NCBI RefSeq assembly: GCF_038039215.1
Contig: NZ_JBBPCL010000001.1
Coordinates: 2,790,001-2,854,000, forward strand
Length of the DNA: 64,000 nucleotides
Direction: 5' to 3'
Origin: Pseudonocardia sp. T1-2H
GTDB taxonomy: Bacteria > Actinomycetota > Actinomycetes > Mycobacteriales > Pseudonocardiaceae
This document shows, piece after piece, positions 17,585-28,576 of the stretch. Position numbers and translations under genes: made by a program. The notes beneath the pieces were generated by a model, which made no database searches, was not told the origin of the DNA, and saw only the letters and a list, made by a program, of their open reading frames with translations. How positions within the stretch are numbered: the stretch's first letter is position 1; each line of letters opens with the position of its first letter.

Positions 17585-17869
17585 GTGCCGACCTACGCCT
17601 TCCGCTGTCCGCGTTGCGGCGAGTTCGACCTGGTCCGGCCCATGGCCGACGCCGGTGCGCCCGCGTCCTGCCCGGAGTGCGCGGCCCCGGCCCGCCGGGT
17701 GTTCGGCGCGCCGGCCCTGCGCTCCCTCGACCCCGGGATGCGCCGGGCGCTGGACACGAGCGCCGCGAGCGCGGACGCGCCGGCCGTCGTCGGCGGGGTC
17801 CCCGGGCGCAGCCGGCAGGCGATCCCGACGAGCACCGACCCCCGCCACGCCCGTCTTCCCCGTCCCTGA
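17585..17869 (+). CDS. fmdB: FmdB-family zinc-ribbon protein
   Basis: 94 residues. The N-terminal 45 form a zinc ribbon with CPRCG and CPECA, the two CxxC pairs that would bind one zinc ion. The rest is low-complexity and basic, typical of FmdB proteins. In methylotrophs FmdB was described as a putative regulator of the formamidase gene fmdA, and here fmdA follows 21 bases later, which supports the name. GTG 17585 comes after GAGGGAGCC and begins the conserved PTYAFRCPRCG block; an upstream ATG exists but adds residues outside the family. The mechanism of regulation is not established. Confidence 0.85.
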   Translation: MPTYAFRCPRCGEFDLVRPMADAGAPASCPECAAPARRVFGAPALRSLDPGMRRALDTSAASADAPAVVGGVPGRSRQAIPTSTDPRHARLPRP

Positions 17870-17890
17870 TCACACCGCCCGGAGGTCTCA

Positions 17891-19138
17891 GTGCCCGACG
17901 TCGTCTTCTCCGTCGACCAGGCTCGTTCCATGCGGGACCAGGCTGTCCCCGGCCACAACCGCTGGCATCCGGACGTCCCGCCCGCCGTCACCGTCCGCCC
18001 GGACTCCACGATCCGTGTCGAGTGCCGGGAGTGGACGGACGGGCAGATCGGCAACAACGACTCCGCGAACGACGTGCGCGACGTGGACCTCACGCACGCG
18101 CACATGCTCTCCGGGCCCATCGCCATCGAGGGCGCGGAGCCGGGGGACCTGCTCGTCGTCGACATCCTGGACCTCGGCCCCGTCCCGCAGGAGACCGGTG
18201 ACTCACCCGGCCAGGGCTGGGGCTACACCGGGATCTTCTCGAAGCAGAACGGCGGCGGGTTCCTCACCGACCGCTTCCCCGACGCGTACAAGGCGATCTG
18301 GGACTTCGCCGGGCAGAAGTGCACGTCCCGGCACATCCCGGGGGTCAGCTACACGGGTATCACGCACCCCGGCCTGTTCGGGACGGCGCCGTCGCCCGAG
18401 CTCCTCGGCCGGTGGAACGCCCGCGAGCGGGCGCTGATCGCCACGGACCCGGACCGCGTGCCGGCGCTCGCCCTGCCCCCGCTCGAGGAGAACACGCTGG
18501 GCGGCACCGCGAGCGGGGACGTGCTGGCCGCGATCGCCCGGGACGGCGCGCGGACCGTCCCCGCGCGGGAGAACGGCGGCAACCACGACATCAAGAACTT
18601 CACCCGCGGCTCGCGCGTCTTCTACCCGGTGCACGTCCCCGGTGCCCTGTTCTCCGGCGGCGACCTGCACTTCTCCCAGGGCGACGGCGAGATCACCTTC
18701 TGCGGCGCGATCGAGATGGGCGGGTTCATCGACTTCCACGTCGACCTCATCAAGGGCGGCATGGAGACCTACGGCGTCACGACCAACCCCATCCTCATCC
18801 CGGGCAACGTCGAGCCGCGGTACTCGGAGTTCCTGACCTTCATCGGCATCGGCGTGGACCACGAGTCGGACACCCAGCTCTACAACGACGCGACGGTCGC
18901 CTACCGCAACGCGTGCCTCAACGCCGTCACCTACCTGGAGAAGTTCGGGTACTCGGGGCCGCAGGCGTACCTGCTCCTCGGGTCCGCGCCGATCGAGGGC
19001 CGGGTCTCCGGCGTCGTCGACATCCCGAACGCCTGCTGCTCGCTCTACCTGCCCACGGCGATCTTCGACGACGACATCCGGCCGTCGGCGAGCGGTCCGA
19101 CCCGCAGGGACCGGGGCAGCTGCGCGGTGTCGTCATGA
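17891..19138 (+). CDS. fmdA: Formamidase (FmdA/AmdA family)
   Basis: 415 residues of the acetamidase/formamidase family, which hydrolyses formamide to formate and ammonia. Typical blocks are GHNRWHPDVPPA near the start, GDLLVVDILDLGPVPQ (about residues 80-95), GGNHDIKNFTRGSRVFYPV (about 230-248) and HFSQGDGEITFCGAIE. Length is normal for the family. A good GGAGG ribosome site precedes the GTG/ATG region (CCGGAGGTCTCAGTG, start at 17891). The stop overlaps the start of the next gene (ATGA). With the zinc-ribbon gene upstream and a hydrolase downstream it forms a small nitrogen-scavenging operon. Confidence 0.93.
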   Translation: MPDVVFSVDQARSMRDQAVPGHNRWHPDVPPAVTVRPDSTIRVECREWTDGQIGNNDSANDVRDVDLTHAHMLSGPIAIEGAEPGDLLVVDILDLGPVPQETGDSPGQGWGYTGIFSKQNGGGFLTDRFPDAYKAIWDFAGQKCTSRHIPGVSYTGITHPGLFGTAPSPELLGRWNARERALIATDPDRVPALALPPLEENTLGGTASGDVLAAIARDGARTVPARENGGNHDIKNFTRGSRVFYPVHVPGALFSGGDLHFSQGDGEITFCGAIEMGGFIDFHVDLIKGGMETYGVTTNPILIPGNVEPRYSEFLTFIGIGVDHESDTQLYNDATVAYRNACLNAVTYLEKFGYSGPQAYLLLGSAPIEGRVSGVVDIPNACCSLYLPTAIFDDDIRPSASGPTRRDRGSCAVSS

Positions 19139-20163
19139 CCGGACCCGAGGCGCCGTACGAGGTCCACGAGATCCAGAACTTCACGCTGGAGTGCGGCGCC
19201 ACGCTGCGCCCGGCGACGATCGCCTACCAGACGTACGGGGAGCTGAACGCCGACAAGAGCAACGCGATCGTCTACCCGACCTGGTACTCCGGGCGGCATT
19301 GGGACAACGAGTGGCTCATCGGCGACGGCATGGCGCTCGACCCGGCGCGGTGGTTCATCATCGTGCCGAACATGCTGGGCAACGGGCTCTCGTCGTCGCC
19401 GTCGAACACCCCACCGCCGTGGGACCGGGCCCGGTTCCCACGGATCTCGGTGCGGGACAACGTCGAGTCGCAGTACCGGCTCGTCACCGAGGCGTTCGGC
19501 ATCGAGACCCTGCCGCTCGTGCTCGGCTGGTCCATGGGCGCGGGGCAGACCTACCAGTGGGCGGTCAGCCACCCGGAGATGGTGCAGCGGATGCTGCCGT
19601 TCTGCGGGTCCCCGCGGACCGCCCCGCACAACAAGGTCTTCCTCGACTCGCTGCGGGCGGCACTCACCGCGTCCGTCGGGTTCGACGGCGGCTGGTACCC
19701 CCCGGACGACTGGCCGGTGACCGGGCTGCGCGCATTCGCCCGGATCTACGCCGGCTGGGGCTTCTCCCAGGCCTTCTACTGGGACGAGGTCTGGCGCGAG
19801 CTCGGCTACACCTCGCTGGAGGACTTCTGCGTCGGCTTCTGGGAGGGTTTCTTCCTCGACGGCCGGGACCCGAACAACCTGCTGACCATGCTCGACACCT
19901 GGTGGCAGGGCGACGTCGGGACCACGCCCGGCTTCTCCTCCACGGAGGAGGCCCTGGGCTCGATCCGGGCGAAGGCGATCGTGATGCCGGCGGAGAAGGA
20001 CCTGTACTTCCCGCCGGAGGACGAGCGGTGGGCCGTCTCGCACATGCGGGACGCCGAGCTGCGGGTGATCCCCGGGGTGTGGGGGCACTTCGCGGGCGGC
20101 GGGGCGAACCCGGTGGACACGGCGTTCATCGACGCCGCGGTCGCCGAGCTGCTGGCCCGGTGA
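19135..20163 (+). CDS. Alpha/beta-fold hydrolase related to homoserine O-acetyltransferase
   Basis: 342 residues of the MetX-like alpha/beta fold. The nucleophile elbow is GWSMGAGQ with Ser133. A C-terminal His is seen in VWGHFAGGG, and the acid would come from the segment before it (MPAEKDLYFPPEDE). TIAYQTYGELNADKSNAIVYPTW at the start is characteristic of homoserine acetyltransferase relatives. It is translationally coupled to formamidase (ATGA), which suggests a role in the same amide or acyl metabolism, not methionine synthesis. The substrate is unknown. The convergent recQ gene ends 210 bases further on. Confidence 0.8.
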   Translation: MTGPEAPYEVHEIQNFTLECGATLRPATIAYQTYGELNADKSNAIVYPTWYSGRHWDNEWLIGDGMALDPARWFIIVPNMLGNGLSSSPSNTPPPWDRARFPRISVRDNVESQYRLVTEAFGIETLPLVLGWSMGAGQTYQWAVSHPEMVQRMLPFCGSPRTAPHNKVFLDSLRAALTASVGFDGGWYPPDDWPVTGLRAFARIYAGWGFSQAFYWDEVWRELGYTSLEDFCVGFWEGFFLDGRDPNNLLTMLDTWWQGDVGTTPGFSSTEEALGSIRAKAIVMPAEKDLYFPPEDERWAVSHMRDAELRVIPGVWGHFAGGGANPVDTAFIDAAVAELLAR

Positions 20164-20179
20164 CGTGCCTGCCAGGTGC

Positions 20180-20341
20180 GCCGGCGAGCCTGCGCGGGCG
20201 GCGTGGCCGTCCGCGCCGCAGCCGCCGCCGGGCTCCCCTCCGGAGGTGAAGGCGATCGTGCCCTCCGGGGTGCTCCTTCGGCGTCATGGTGACGGCCTCG
20301 CCGAAGTCCTCGCGGATGTCCTCGGTGTCGGTGTCGGCCAT
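20180..20341 (-). other. Possible remnant of a small DUF3140-like gene
   Basis: The 210-base convergent gap contains a leftward frame from ATG 20341 reading MADTDTEDIREDFGEAVTMT followed by PKEHP. The DFGEAVxMTPKE part resembles the start of DUF3140 proteins. After that the frame becomes Arg/Gly-rich. A one-base change at about 20260 would give a smoother GTIAFTSGGE reading. There is no good ribosome site, and it would run into the opposite gene. I regard it as a fragment at best. Confidence 0.22.
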
Positions 20342-20373
20342 GAGCGGGGGTACTGCCGCCGATCGGCCGAACC

Positions 20374-22003
20374 TCACCCGTTCTCGCGGACCTCCAGCAG
20401 GTCGTGCTCGCGCACCGCGTCCCGGGAGAGCGTCGTGTAGCCGTGGTCGTCGAACAGGACGGTGAACCGGTCGTCCTCGGTCGAGAGCACCACGCCGTCG
20501 CCCCACTTCGGATGCCGGACCGGGGTGCTCGACGTGAGGCCGTCGTCGTCGGTGGGAACGCGCTCCTGCGCGGTGCCGCGCTCGCAGGTGTCGCAGTGGC
20601 CGCAGGCCTCGTCCCGCTGCTCGCCGAAGTAGCCGAGCAGATGACGGCGGCGGCAGCCGGTCGCCTCGGCGTACTCGCGGACCACGTCGATCCGCGAGCG
20701 GACGAGCCGGCGGTGCCGCTCCGCCGCCGCGACGGCGGCGTCCACCGCCTGCTCCGCGGGCGCCTGCCCGGCCAGGGCGACCCGGCCCTCGCCGGACGTG
20801 TGCACGGCACCCACCTGTTCGAGCAGGTTGACGGCGTTGGTCCGCCGGGCCGGTGACAGCCCCGCCGCCTCGCCGAGGTCGCGCGCCGCCCTCGGCCCGT
20901 CCGCCAGGGCGTCCAGCACGGCGCGCAGCGCGGCCGGTTTCGGCCGGTGGGCGGTGAGGAACCGCTGCAGCCGCAGGTCGTCGTGATGGTGGTGCAGCTC
21001 CGCGACGGCGGGCCGGCCGTCCCGGCCCGCCCGGCCGATCTGCTGGTAGTACGCGTCGAGCGACCCGGGCGAGGCCGCGTGCAGGACGAACCGCACGTCT
21101 GGCTTGTCGATGCCCATGCCGAACGCCGACGTGGCGGCGACGACGTCGAACGAGCCCCCGAGGAACCCCTCGTGCACCTCGTCGCGCACGGCCCGGCGCA
21201 ACCCCGCGTGATAGGCCGCCGCACGGACCCCGCGGGCCGCCAGCTCCCCGGCGTACGCCTCGGCCTCCTTGCGTGTCGCGGCGTAGACGAGCCCGGGGAG
21301 GTCCAGCTCGCCGACCCGTTCCAGGAGCTTCCCGGCGGCGGAGGTCCTTGTCCGCGTAGACGCGCGCGGTGAGGTGGATCTCCGGCCGGTCGAAGCCCGC
21401 GACGATCTCGCGCGGGTCCCGCAGGCCGAGCCGCTCCACGATGTCCGCGCGCACCGGCAGCGCGGCGGTGGCGGTCAGGGCGGCCACCGGCGGGTGCCCC
21501 AGCCGGTCGATCACCGAGCCGAGCCGGAGGTAGTCCGGCCGGAAGTCGTGGCCCCACTCGGAGACGCAGTGGGCCTCGTCGACCACGAACAGGCCGACGC
21601 CGGCCTCCCGCAGCCGGTCGAGGACGTCGTCCTTCACGAGCTGCTCGGGGGCGAGGAAGAGATAGCGCGCCTTCCCGCTCGCGAACGCCTCCCACGCGTT
21701 CCTCGTCTCGGCGGCGCGCTGGGCGGAGTTGACCTCGACCGCGTCCGGCACGGCGTGCAGGGCCAGCCCCTCCCGCTGGTCCCGCTGCAGGGCGAGCAAC
21801 GGGGACACGACGACGGCGGGGCCGTCCCGCAGCAGCGCCGGCACCTGGTAGATCGCGGACTTGCCCGCGCCGGTGGGCAGCACGGCGAGCACGTCACGCC
21901 CACCGACCAGCTCCTCCATCGCGGCGGACTGGTCGGCGGTCAGCCGGTCGAAGTCGAACCGGTCCGCCGCGGCCCGCCGCAGCCGCTCCCGTACGTCGCT
22001 CAT
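20374..22003 (-). pseudogene. recQ: RecQ-family DNA helicase with a one-base frame change
   Basis: The first about 220 codons carry Walker A (LPTGAGKS), SPLLALQRDQ, DEAH box VVDEAHCVSEWGHDFRP and ALTATA. The second part, in another frame, carries FGMGIDKPDVRFVLH, QQIGRAGRDG, the zinc-binding RRHLLGYFGE with CGHCDTC, and a C-terminal KOW-like segment (VRHPKWGDGVV) common in actinobacterial RecQ. Removing one C at about 21340 joins the parts (YADKDLAAGKLLERVGEL). RecQ unwinds recombination intermediates 3' to 5'. All helicase motifs are otherwise intact, so an assembly indel is as likely as real inactivation. HRDC is absent, as in many relatives. Confidence 0.85.
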
Positions 22004-22033
22004 GGTGGAGGCCGATACCCGGCCCGGCGTCGC

Positions 22034-23410
22034 TCACTCCTCGGCTGCGGATCTCGTGCGGGGCGCCACGGTTCTCGACGCCACGACGGCGCCGGTGAGG
22101 GCGAGGACGGTCAGCACGGCCAGCAGGATCGGCAGCGCGGTCGCCGGGGAGGCGAGGAGGGCGAGCAGCGCGCCGCCCGCCCCGACGAGTGCGGCCTGGG
22201 AGAGGGAGTCCGCGAGCTGGCCCGCGGAGGAGTGGAAGCCGACCTCGTCGCCGGTGGAGTGCGCCAGCAGCAGGTAGGACAGGGACGAGAAGCCCAGGCC
22301 CATGCCGACCCCGCCGATCGCGCCGAACGGCAGCGCCAGCCACGCCACACCCCAGGCCGGGGCGACGAGGAGCAACCCGGCCGTCGACACCGCGATCGCG
22401 AGGAAGCCGATCCGCAGCAGCCGGGGCCGGGGGAGGTCGGGGTGGCGGCCCTGCCATGCCGCGGCCGAGGACCAGCCCAGCGACGCGACGATCAGCGGCA
22501 CGCCCGCGAGCGAGAGCGACCACCTGTGCGTCGCGGTGAGGATCAACGGCAGGAACGCGTTCACGGTGAAGAACGCCCCGCCGATCAGCGCCCTACCCGC
22601 CACGACGGCCGCGATGCCCGGCCGGGACCCGAACGTCCCCACCGGGACGAGCCGGCGCAACGACGGGACCAGCAGCCCGACCGCCGCGGCCGCCACGACC
22701 GCACCCGTGACCGTCGAGTGCTGGGCGGCCCAGCTCAGCCCGGCGACCCCCGCCGCGGCGGCGAACGCGGCGGCCACCGTGCTTCGTCGCGCCGGGCCCC
22801 GCTCGCCCGGCGCGGGTGCGAACAGGCCGCGGACCGCCGGGAACACCAGCCCCACGGCCAGCAGGACCAGCGGCAGCAACCCGAGGAAGACCCAGTGCCA
22901 GGACAGGTGCTCGGTCACCAGCCCCGAGACCGGCGGCCCGATCAGCGACGGCAGCACCCACGCGGACGAGACCAGGCCGAACACCGCCGGCCGCGCCCGT
23001 TCGGAGTAGACGAGCGCGATCAGCACGTAGACCGCGACGCCCTGGGCGCCCGCGCCGAAGCCCTGCAGCACCCGCCCGACGAGGAGCTGGGCCAGGGTCG
23101 CGGCGGTGCCGCCGACGAGGAGCCCCACGCCGAACAGGGCCGGGGCGAGGAGCAGCACGGCGCGCGGGCCCCGGGCGTCGCACCAGCGGCCACCCAGGAC
23201 CGTCCCGACCACCATCGGCGCGATGAACGCCACGAACGGCCACGAGTAGGAGGCCACGGACCCGAGTTCCGCGACGATCGCGGGCATCGCGGTGCCGACC
23301 CCCATGGCCTCGAACGCGATCAGGCTGATGAGCAGCAGGATCCCGACGGTGACGGCGCGCCGGGACGGTCCGAAGAGCTCGTCGCGGACCGGCGGAGCGC
23401 TCGTCGTCAT
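22034..23410 (-). CDS. MFS transporter (multidrug/DHA2-like)
   Basis: 458 residues with about 12-14 hydrophobic segments. The start is typical of the superfamily (TVGILLLISLIAFEAMGVGT). The loop 2-3 motif is present as LGGRWCDARGPRAVLL, and VGRVLQGFGAGAQG is the motif of helix 4-5 in drug-efflux branches. These proteins export small molecules in exchange for protons; no substrate can be named. It is leftward, 30 bases upstream of recQ, and 38 bases downstream of the dehydrogenase gene. ATG 23410 starts directly before the charged N-terminus. Confidence 0.85.
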   Translation of the reverse strand: MTTSAPPVRDELFGPSRRAVTVGILLLISLIAFEAMGVGTAMPAIVAELGSVASYSWPFVAFIAPMVVGTVLGGRWCDARGPRAVLLLAPALFGVGLLVGGTAATLAQLLVGRVLQGFGAGAQGVAVYVLIALVYSERARPAVFGLVSSAWVLPSLIGPPVSGLVTEHLSWHWVFLGLLPLVLLAVGLVFPAVRGLFAPAPGERGPARRSTVAAAFAAAAGVAGLSWAAQHSTVTGAVVAAAAVGLLVPSLRRLVPVGTFGSRPGIAAVVAGRALIGGAFFTVNAFLPLILTATHRWSLSLAGVPLIVASLGWSSAAAWQGRHPDLPRPRLLRIGFLAIAVSTAGLLLVAPAWGVAWLALPFGAIGGVGMGLGFSSLSYLLLAHSTGDEVGFHSSAGQLADSLSQAALVGAGGALLALLASPATALPILLAVLTVLALTGAVVASRTVAPRTRSAAEE

Positions 23411-23448
23411 GGGGCAAGCCTGCGCCCTCGACCGGACTTCAGGTCAAG

Positions 23449-24516
23449 TCAGTTCTTCCCGACCCGGTCCAGCAGTGCCCGGGTGAACTCGGCGGTCCCG
23501 GCCGTCCCGCCCATGTCCCGGGTCCGGACGCCGCCCTCGGCGAGCGCACCGCGCACCGCGGCGAGGACCTCGGCGGCGGCGTCGGCGTGACCCAGGTGGT
23601 CGAGCATCATCGAGGCCGACCAGATGGCGCCCAGCGGGTTCGCCAGGTCCTTCCCGGCGATGTCCGGCGCGGACCCGTGCACCGGCTCGAACATCGACGG
23701 GTGGTCCCGCTCCGGGTTGAGGTTGCCGGACGGCGCGATGCCGATGCTCCCGGCGACCGCGGCGGCGAGGTCGGACAGGATGTCCCCGAACAGGTTCGAC
23801 GCGACGATCACGTCGAAGCGCGACGGGTGCAGCACGAGCTTCGCGGCGAGCGCGTCGATGTGCTCGGACACCAGCTCGATCCCCGGGTGCCTCGCCGCGC
23901 GCTCGGCCACGACCTCGTCCCAGAACGGCATCGTGTGCACGATGCCGTTGGACTTCGTCGCCGACGTGACGTGCTTGCGCCGGGTCTCGGCCAGCTCGAA
24001 TGCGTAGTCCGCGATGCGGGTGACGCCGGCGCGGGTGAAGACCGCCTCCTGGACGGCGAGCTCGCCCGGCAGGCCGCGGTTCATCCGGCCGCCGATTTCG
24101 GAGTACTCGCCCTCCGAGTTCTCCCGGACGACGACGAAGTCCACCTCGCCGGGCCTCGCCCCGGACAGCGGCGACGGCACGCCGTCGAGGACGGCGATCG
24201 GGCGCAGGTTGACGTACTGGGCGAACGCTCGGCGGATCGGGATCAGCAGGCCCCACAGCGACACGTGGTCCGGGACGCCCGGCCAGCCGACGGCGCCGAG
24301 CAGGATCGCGTCGTGCCCGGCGATCTGCTCGAGGCCGTCCGCGGGCATCATCGCGCCCTCGTGGGCGTAGCGCTCGCAGGACCAGTCGAAGGAGTCGTAG
24401 CGGAACTCGATCCCGTGGCGTCTCCCGACGGCGTCGAGCACCGCGGTGGCCGGCGGCAGGACCTCCTGGCCGATGCCGTCTCCGGGGATCAGGGCGATGC
24501 GGTGGACCGTGGTCAT
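23449..24516 (-). CDS. Tartrate dehydrogenase / decarboxylating isopropylmalate-type dehydrogenase
   Basis: 355 residues of the isocitrate/isopropylmalate dehydrogenase family. IALIPGDGIGQEVLP opens the protein. LRPIAVLDGVPSPL and VVRENSEGEYSEIGGR fit the tartrate/D-malate branch. The metal and NAD region has ASNLFGDILSDLAA, and EPVHGSAPDIAGKDLANP follows. Enzymes of this branch oxidise tartrate or D-malate with NAD and a divalent metal, with decarboxylation. The leuB of the organism would usually lie with other leucine genes, which are absent here. ATG 24516 overlaps the stop of the upstream MFS gene (ATGA), so the two form an operon. Confidence 0.85.
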   Translation of the reverse strand: MTTVHRIALIPGDGIGQEVLPPATAVLDAVGRRHGIEFRYDSFDWSCERYAHEGAMMPADGLEQIAGHDAILLGAVGWPGVPDHVSLWGLLIPIRRAFAQYVNLRPIAVLDGVPSPLSGARPGEVDFVVVRENSEGEYSEIGGRMNRGLPGELAVQEAVFTRAGVTRIADYAFELAETRRKHVTSATKSNGIVHTMPFWDEVVAERAARHPGIELVSEHIDALAAKLVLHPSRFDVIVASNLFGDILSDLAAAVAGSIGIAPSGNLNPERDHPSMFEPVHGSAPDIAGKDLANPLGAIWSASMMLDHLGHADAAAEVLAAVRGALAEGGVRTRDMGGTAGTAEFTRALLDRVGKN

Positions 24517-25754
24517 GGCCTCAGGGTCGCAGCTGCGTCGGCGGCGCTGCCGCGCGGGAGCACGGCCACCCCCACGACGATGACCACCGCGGCGAGCGGG
24601 ACGACGACCAGGCCGAGGCGCAGGGACGTGGCGTCCGCGACGAGGCCGACGATCGGCGGCGAGAGCAGGAAGCCGAGGCGCAGCAGCCAGCTGACGATCG
24701 TCAGACCTGTGCCGCGGGGGAGGCCCGGCAGCTCGTCCGCGGCATGCATGGCGGCCGGGATCAGTGTCGCGACGCCCAGCCCGGAGAGCCCGAAGCCGAC
24801 GATGGTGCCGGGAACGGTCGGGAAAGCCAGCGCCAGGCCCATGCCCACCAGCACGATGATCCCGCCGGACCGCGCGACGGCGCGCTGGCCGAACCGGTCC
24901 ACGAGCCGGTCCCCGAGCAGCCGCCCGACGAACTCCAGCCCCTGCAGCGCCACGAACCCGAGCCCGGCGACGGCCGCGGCGGCGCCCAGCCCGTTCAGGT
25001 AGATCGCGCCCCAGGAGGCGCCCGCGTCCTCCACCAGCGCCCCGCACGAGGCGATGACGCCGAGCGCCCCGAGGACGAGCAGCGTGCGACGGGCGTCCCG
25101 GGAGCGAAGCGCGAGAACCGGCCGCACCGCCTCGTCCGCGGGCTCGCGCTCGGCGTCCTCCGGCCCGGGCAGCAGGAACCGGAACGCCACGAGCGCGACG
25201 ATCCCGAAGAGCACCGCGGACCCCCCGAGATGCCACGGCAGCGGCAGCCCGAGTCCGGCCGCGGCCGAACCCATCGCGCCGCCGAGCACCGCCCCGATCG
25301 ACCAGACGGCGTGGAACGAGTTCAGGATCGAGCGGCCGTAGCGCCGCTGCACCCGCAGGGCGTGCGCGTTCTGTCCCACGTCGACGACCGCGTCCGCCGC
25401 CCCGGCCACGAACATGGCCGACGCCAGCAGGATCCAGCTCGGCGCGAGCCCCGCGAGGAAGATCCCGAGCGCGACGACGACCATCCCGAAGGACGCCACC
25501 CGGGCCGAGCCGTACCGCCGGACCAGCGTCGAGGCCGTGAGCCCGGCGAGCAGCGCGCCGAGCGGGAACGCCGCGACCGCCGTGCCGAGCTCGGCGTTGG
25601 AGAGCCGGAGCGCATCTTTGATCTGCGGGTACCGGGGGAGCAGGTTGGCGAAGACGGCCCCGTTGGTGCCGAACACCAGGGCGACGGCGACGCGGGCGCG
25701 CCGGTCGACCGCGCGGTCCGAGTGGGCTGCCGCCACCGGGTTCTGCGACGTCAC
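24513..25754 (-). CDS. MFS transporter
   Basis: 413 residues with about 12 transmembrane segments. The first helix region reads VALVFGTNGAVFANLLPRYP, then LSNAELGTAVAAFPLGALLAG, a pattern seen in the sugar/drug-type MFS proteins of actinobacteria. Gly-rich segments recur in both halves. GTG 25754 was chosen with GCAGGG eight bases upstream; GTG 25763 and a longer ATG exist. It is coupled by ATGA overlap to the tartrate-type dehydrogenase gene, which raises the possibility that it moves a hydroxy-acid, but that is inference only. Confidence 0.78.
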   Translation of the reverse strand: MTSQNPVAAAHSDRAVDRRARVAVALVFGTNGAVFANLLPRYPQIKDALRLSNAELGTAVAAFPLGALLAGLTASTLVRRYGSARVASFGMVVVALGIFLAGLAPSWILLASAMFVAGAADAVVDVGQNAHALRVQRRYGRSILNSFHAVWSIGAVLGGAMGSAAAGLGLPLPWHLGGSAVLFGIVALVAFRFLLPGPEDAEREPADEAVRPVLALRSRDARRTLLVLGALGVIASCGALVEDAGASWGAIYLNGLGAAAAVAGLGFVALQGLEFVGRLLGDRLVDRFGQRAVARSGGIIVLVGMGLALAFPTVPGTIVGFGLSGLGVATLIPAAMHAADELPGLPRGTGLTIVSWLLRLGFLLSPPIVGLVADATSLRLGLVVVPLAAVVIVVGVAVLPRGSAADAAATLRP

Positions 25755-25937
25755 TGATGCCACCCTGCCACACGTGCGCCGGTCGGACACGCCGTCACCG
25801 CGGACCGGCGGTTCGCCGTCATCGTGATCCGCTGGTGGACGGCGAACCGGGCACGCACATCGGTACGGGTGTCGTCACGCGGGTCAGCCCGGCAGTTCCG
25901 GGGAGCCGTGGCGGGCACCGGAGGGCAGGATGGGGCG

Positions 25938-26696
25938 GTGACTCCGAACCCCGCAGCCGTGGTCCGCGTCGAACGCGACGGCGGCGTCGCCACCGTGACC
26001 CTCGACCGTCCGGACGCCCTCAACGCGATCACCCGCGACATGCTCCTGCAGCTCGGCGCCGCCCTCGAGGAGCTCGCCGCGGACGAGTCGGTACAGGTCG
26101 TGGTGCTGACGGGCGAGGGGCGGGCGTTCAGCGCGGGCGTCGACCTGAAGGCGCTCGGGGACCGGAACCTGACCGACGGCGCCGTCGGCGACCACCTGGA
26201 CGTCCCCGGCCGGGCCGTGATCACCGCACTGACCACGATGCCGAAGGTCGTCATCGCGAAGGTCAACGGCTTCTGCTTCACCGGCGCGCTGGAGCTCGCG
26301 CTCGCCTGCGACCTGATCGTGGTCGCGGACGAGGCGAAGCTCGGGGACACCCACGCGAAGTTCGGCCTGCGCCCGAGCTGGGGGATGAGCCAGCGGCTGA
26401 TCCGCCTGGCCGGGGTGGCCCGGGCGCGGCTGCTGTCGTACACGGCCGCGACGTTCACCGGGGCGCAGGCCGCCGAGTGGGGTATCGCGGCGCAGGCCGT
26501 CCCGCGGGCCGAGCTCGACGAGACGGTCCGCGCCCTCGCGGACACGATCTGCTCGCACAGCGCCGGGGCGCTCGCGGCCTACAAGGACCTCTACCGCGAG
26601 GCCCTCGACGGCGGGCTCGCCGACGGCCTCGCGTACGAGAAGGCCACCCGGTACCCGATCGAGGACACGGAGAAGCGGGTCGCGGGCTTCAGGTGA
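25938..26696 (+). CDS. Enoyl-CoA hydratase/isomerase family protein
   Basis: 252 residues of the crotonase fold. TLDRPDALNAITRDML is the N-terminal signature. The oxyanion-hole strands are FSAGVDLKAL (about residue 70) and NGFCFTGALELALACDLIV (about 112-130). AKFGLRPSWGMSQRL follows. Glu at the end of the ELALACD helix is in place, while the second catalytic Glu position is less clear. The family hydrates or isomerises acyl-CoA double bonds. GTG 25938 starts the conserved part and follows a GGCAGGATGGGG stretch; longer starts lack homology. It stands alone between divergent and convergent neighbours. Confidence 0.85.
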   Translation: MTPNPAAVVRVERDGGVATVTLDRPDALNAITRDMLLQLGAALEELAADESVQVVVLTGEGRAFSAGVDLKALGDRNLTDGAVGDHLDVPGRAVITALTTMPKVVIAKVNGFCFTGALELALACDLIVVADEAKLGDTHAKFGLRPSWGMSQRLIRLAGVARARLLSYTAATFTGAQAAEWGIAAQAVPRAELDETVRALADTICSHSAGALAAYKDLYREALDGGLADGLAYEKATRYPIEDTEKRVAGFR

Positions 26697-26793
26697 GCCC
26701 CTCTCGGCGACGCCCACGCGCGCCGGCCGGCCGGACGCGCGCGATCGAGCGCGCGCCGCACCGGACGGCGCGCGTCGGCGCCGGAACGACGAC

Positions 26794-26819
26794 GGCCCCC
26801 GAGCCGGAAGCTGGGGGCC
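26794..26819. terminator. Hairpin between the enoyl-CoA hydratase gene and sigA
   Basis: GGCCCCC (26794-26800) pairs with GGGGGCC (26813-26819), with extra pairing inside the 12-base spacer. It sits in the convergent gap, 19 bases after the sigA stop, so it can end both transcripts. No U-run follows. Confidence 0.6.
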
Positions 26820-26837
26820 GGGTCTTCAGAACCGTGA

Positions 26838-28250
<1,413 letters not shown>

Positions 28251-28576
28251 CTAGGCCCTCTCGCTGCGTACGCTTGCGGTTCGCCGGAGTGCGGGGAACC
28301 CCGGCTCGGTCCGGCTGGCTTCGAGAATTGTCTCCTGACCCCGCCGCGCCGTTCGCCGTCGTGACAACGCGTCGACGTGCGTCCCGGGGGTGGGGTACGG
28401 GACCATTGTAACTGCGTGTGGGGCGGGCGTTCGCACCTCGCTTCCCCTACTCGCCCGAAGGGGCCCGTCCCCGGCCTTCCGGAGGGGCCCGCGGAGATCG
28501 GGAAGCGACCGCCTACACCCCCCTCACGCTGGGGCCGAATCGATTCCGGGGCCGTCCGGTGTGGTCGGATGGACCC
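28251..28576. promoter_or_regulatory. Divergent promoter region between sigA and suhB
   Basis: No gene is visible in these 326 bases. On the sigA strand, TACAAT (28410-28405) is a good -10 hexamer, about 155 bases before the start codon, without a clear -35 partner. A leader of that length would suit a regulated sigma gene. Near suhB I see no hexamer I would defend. Confidence 0.35.
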
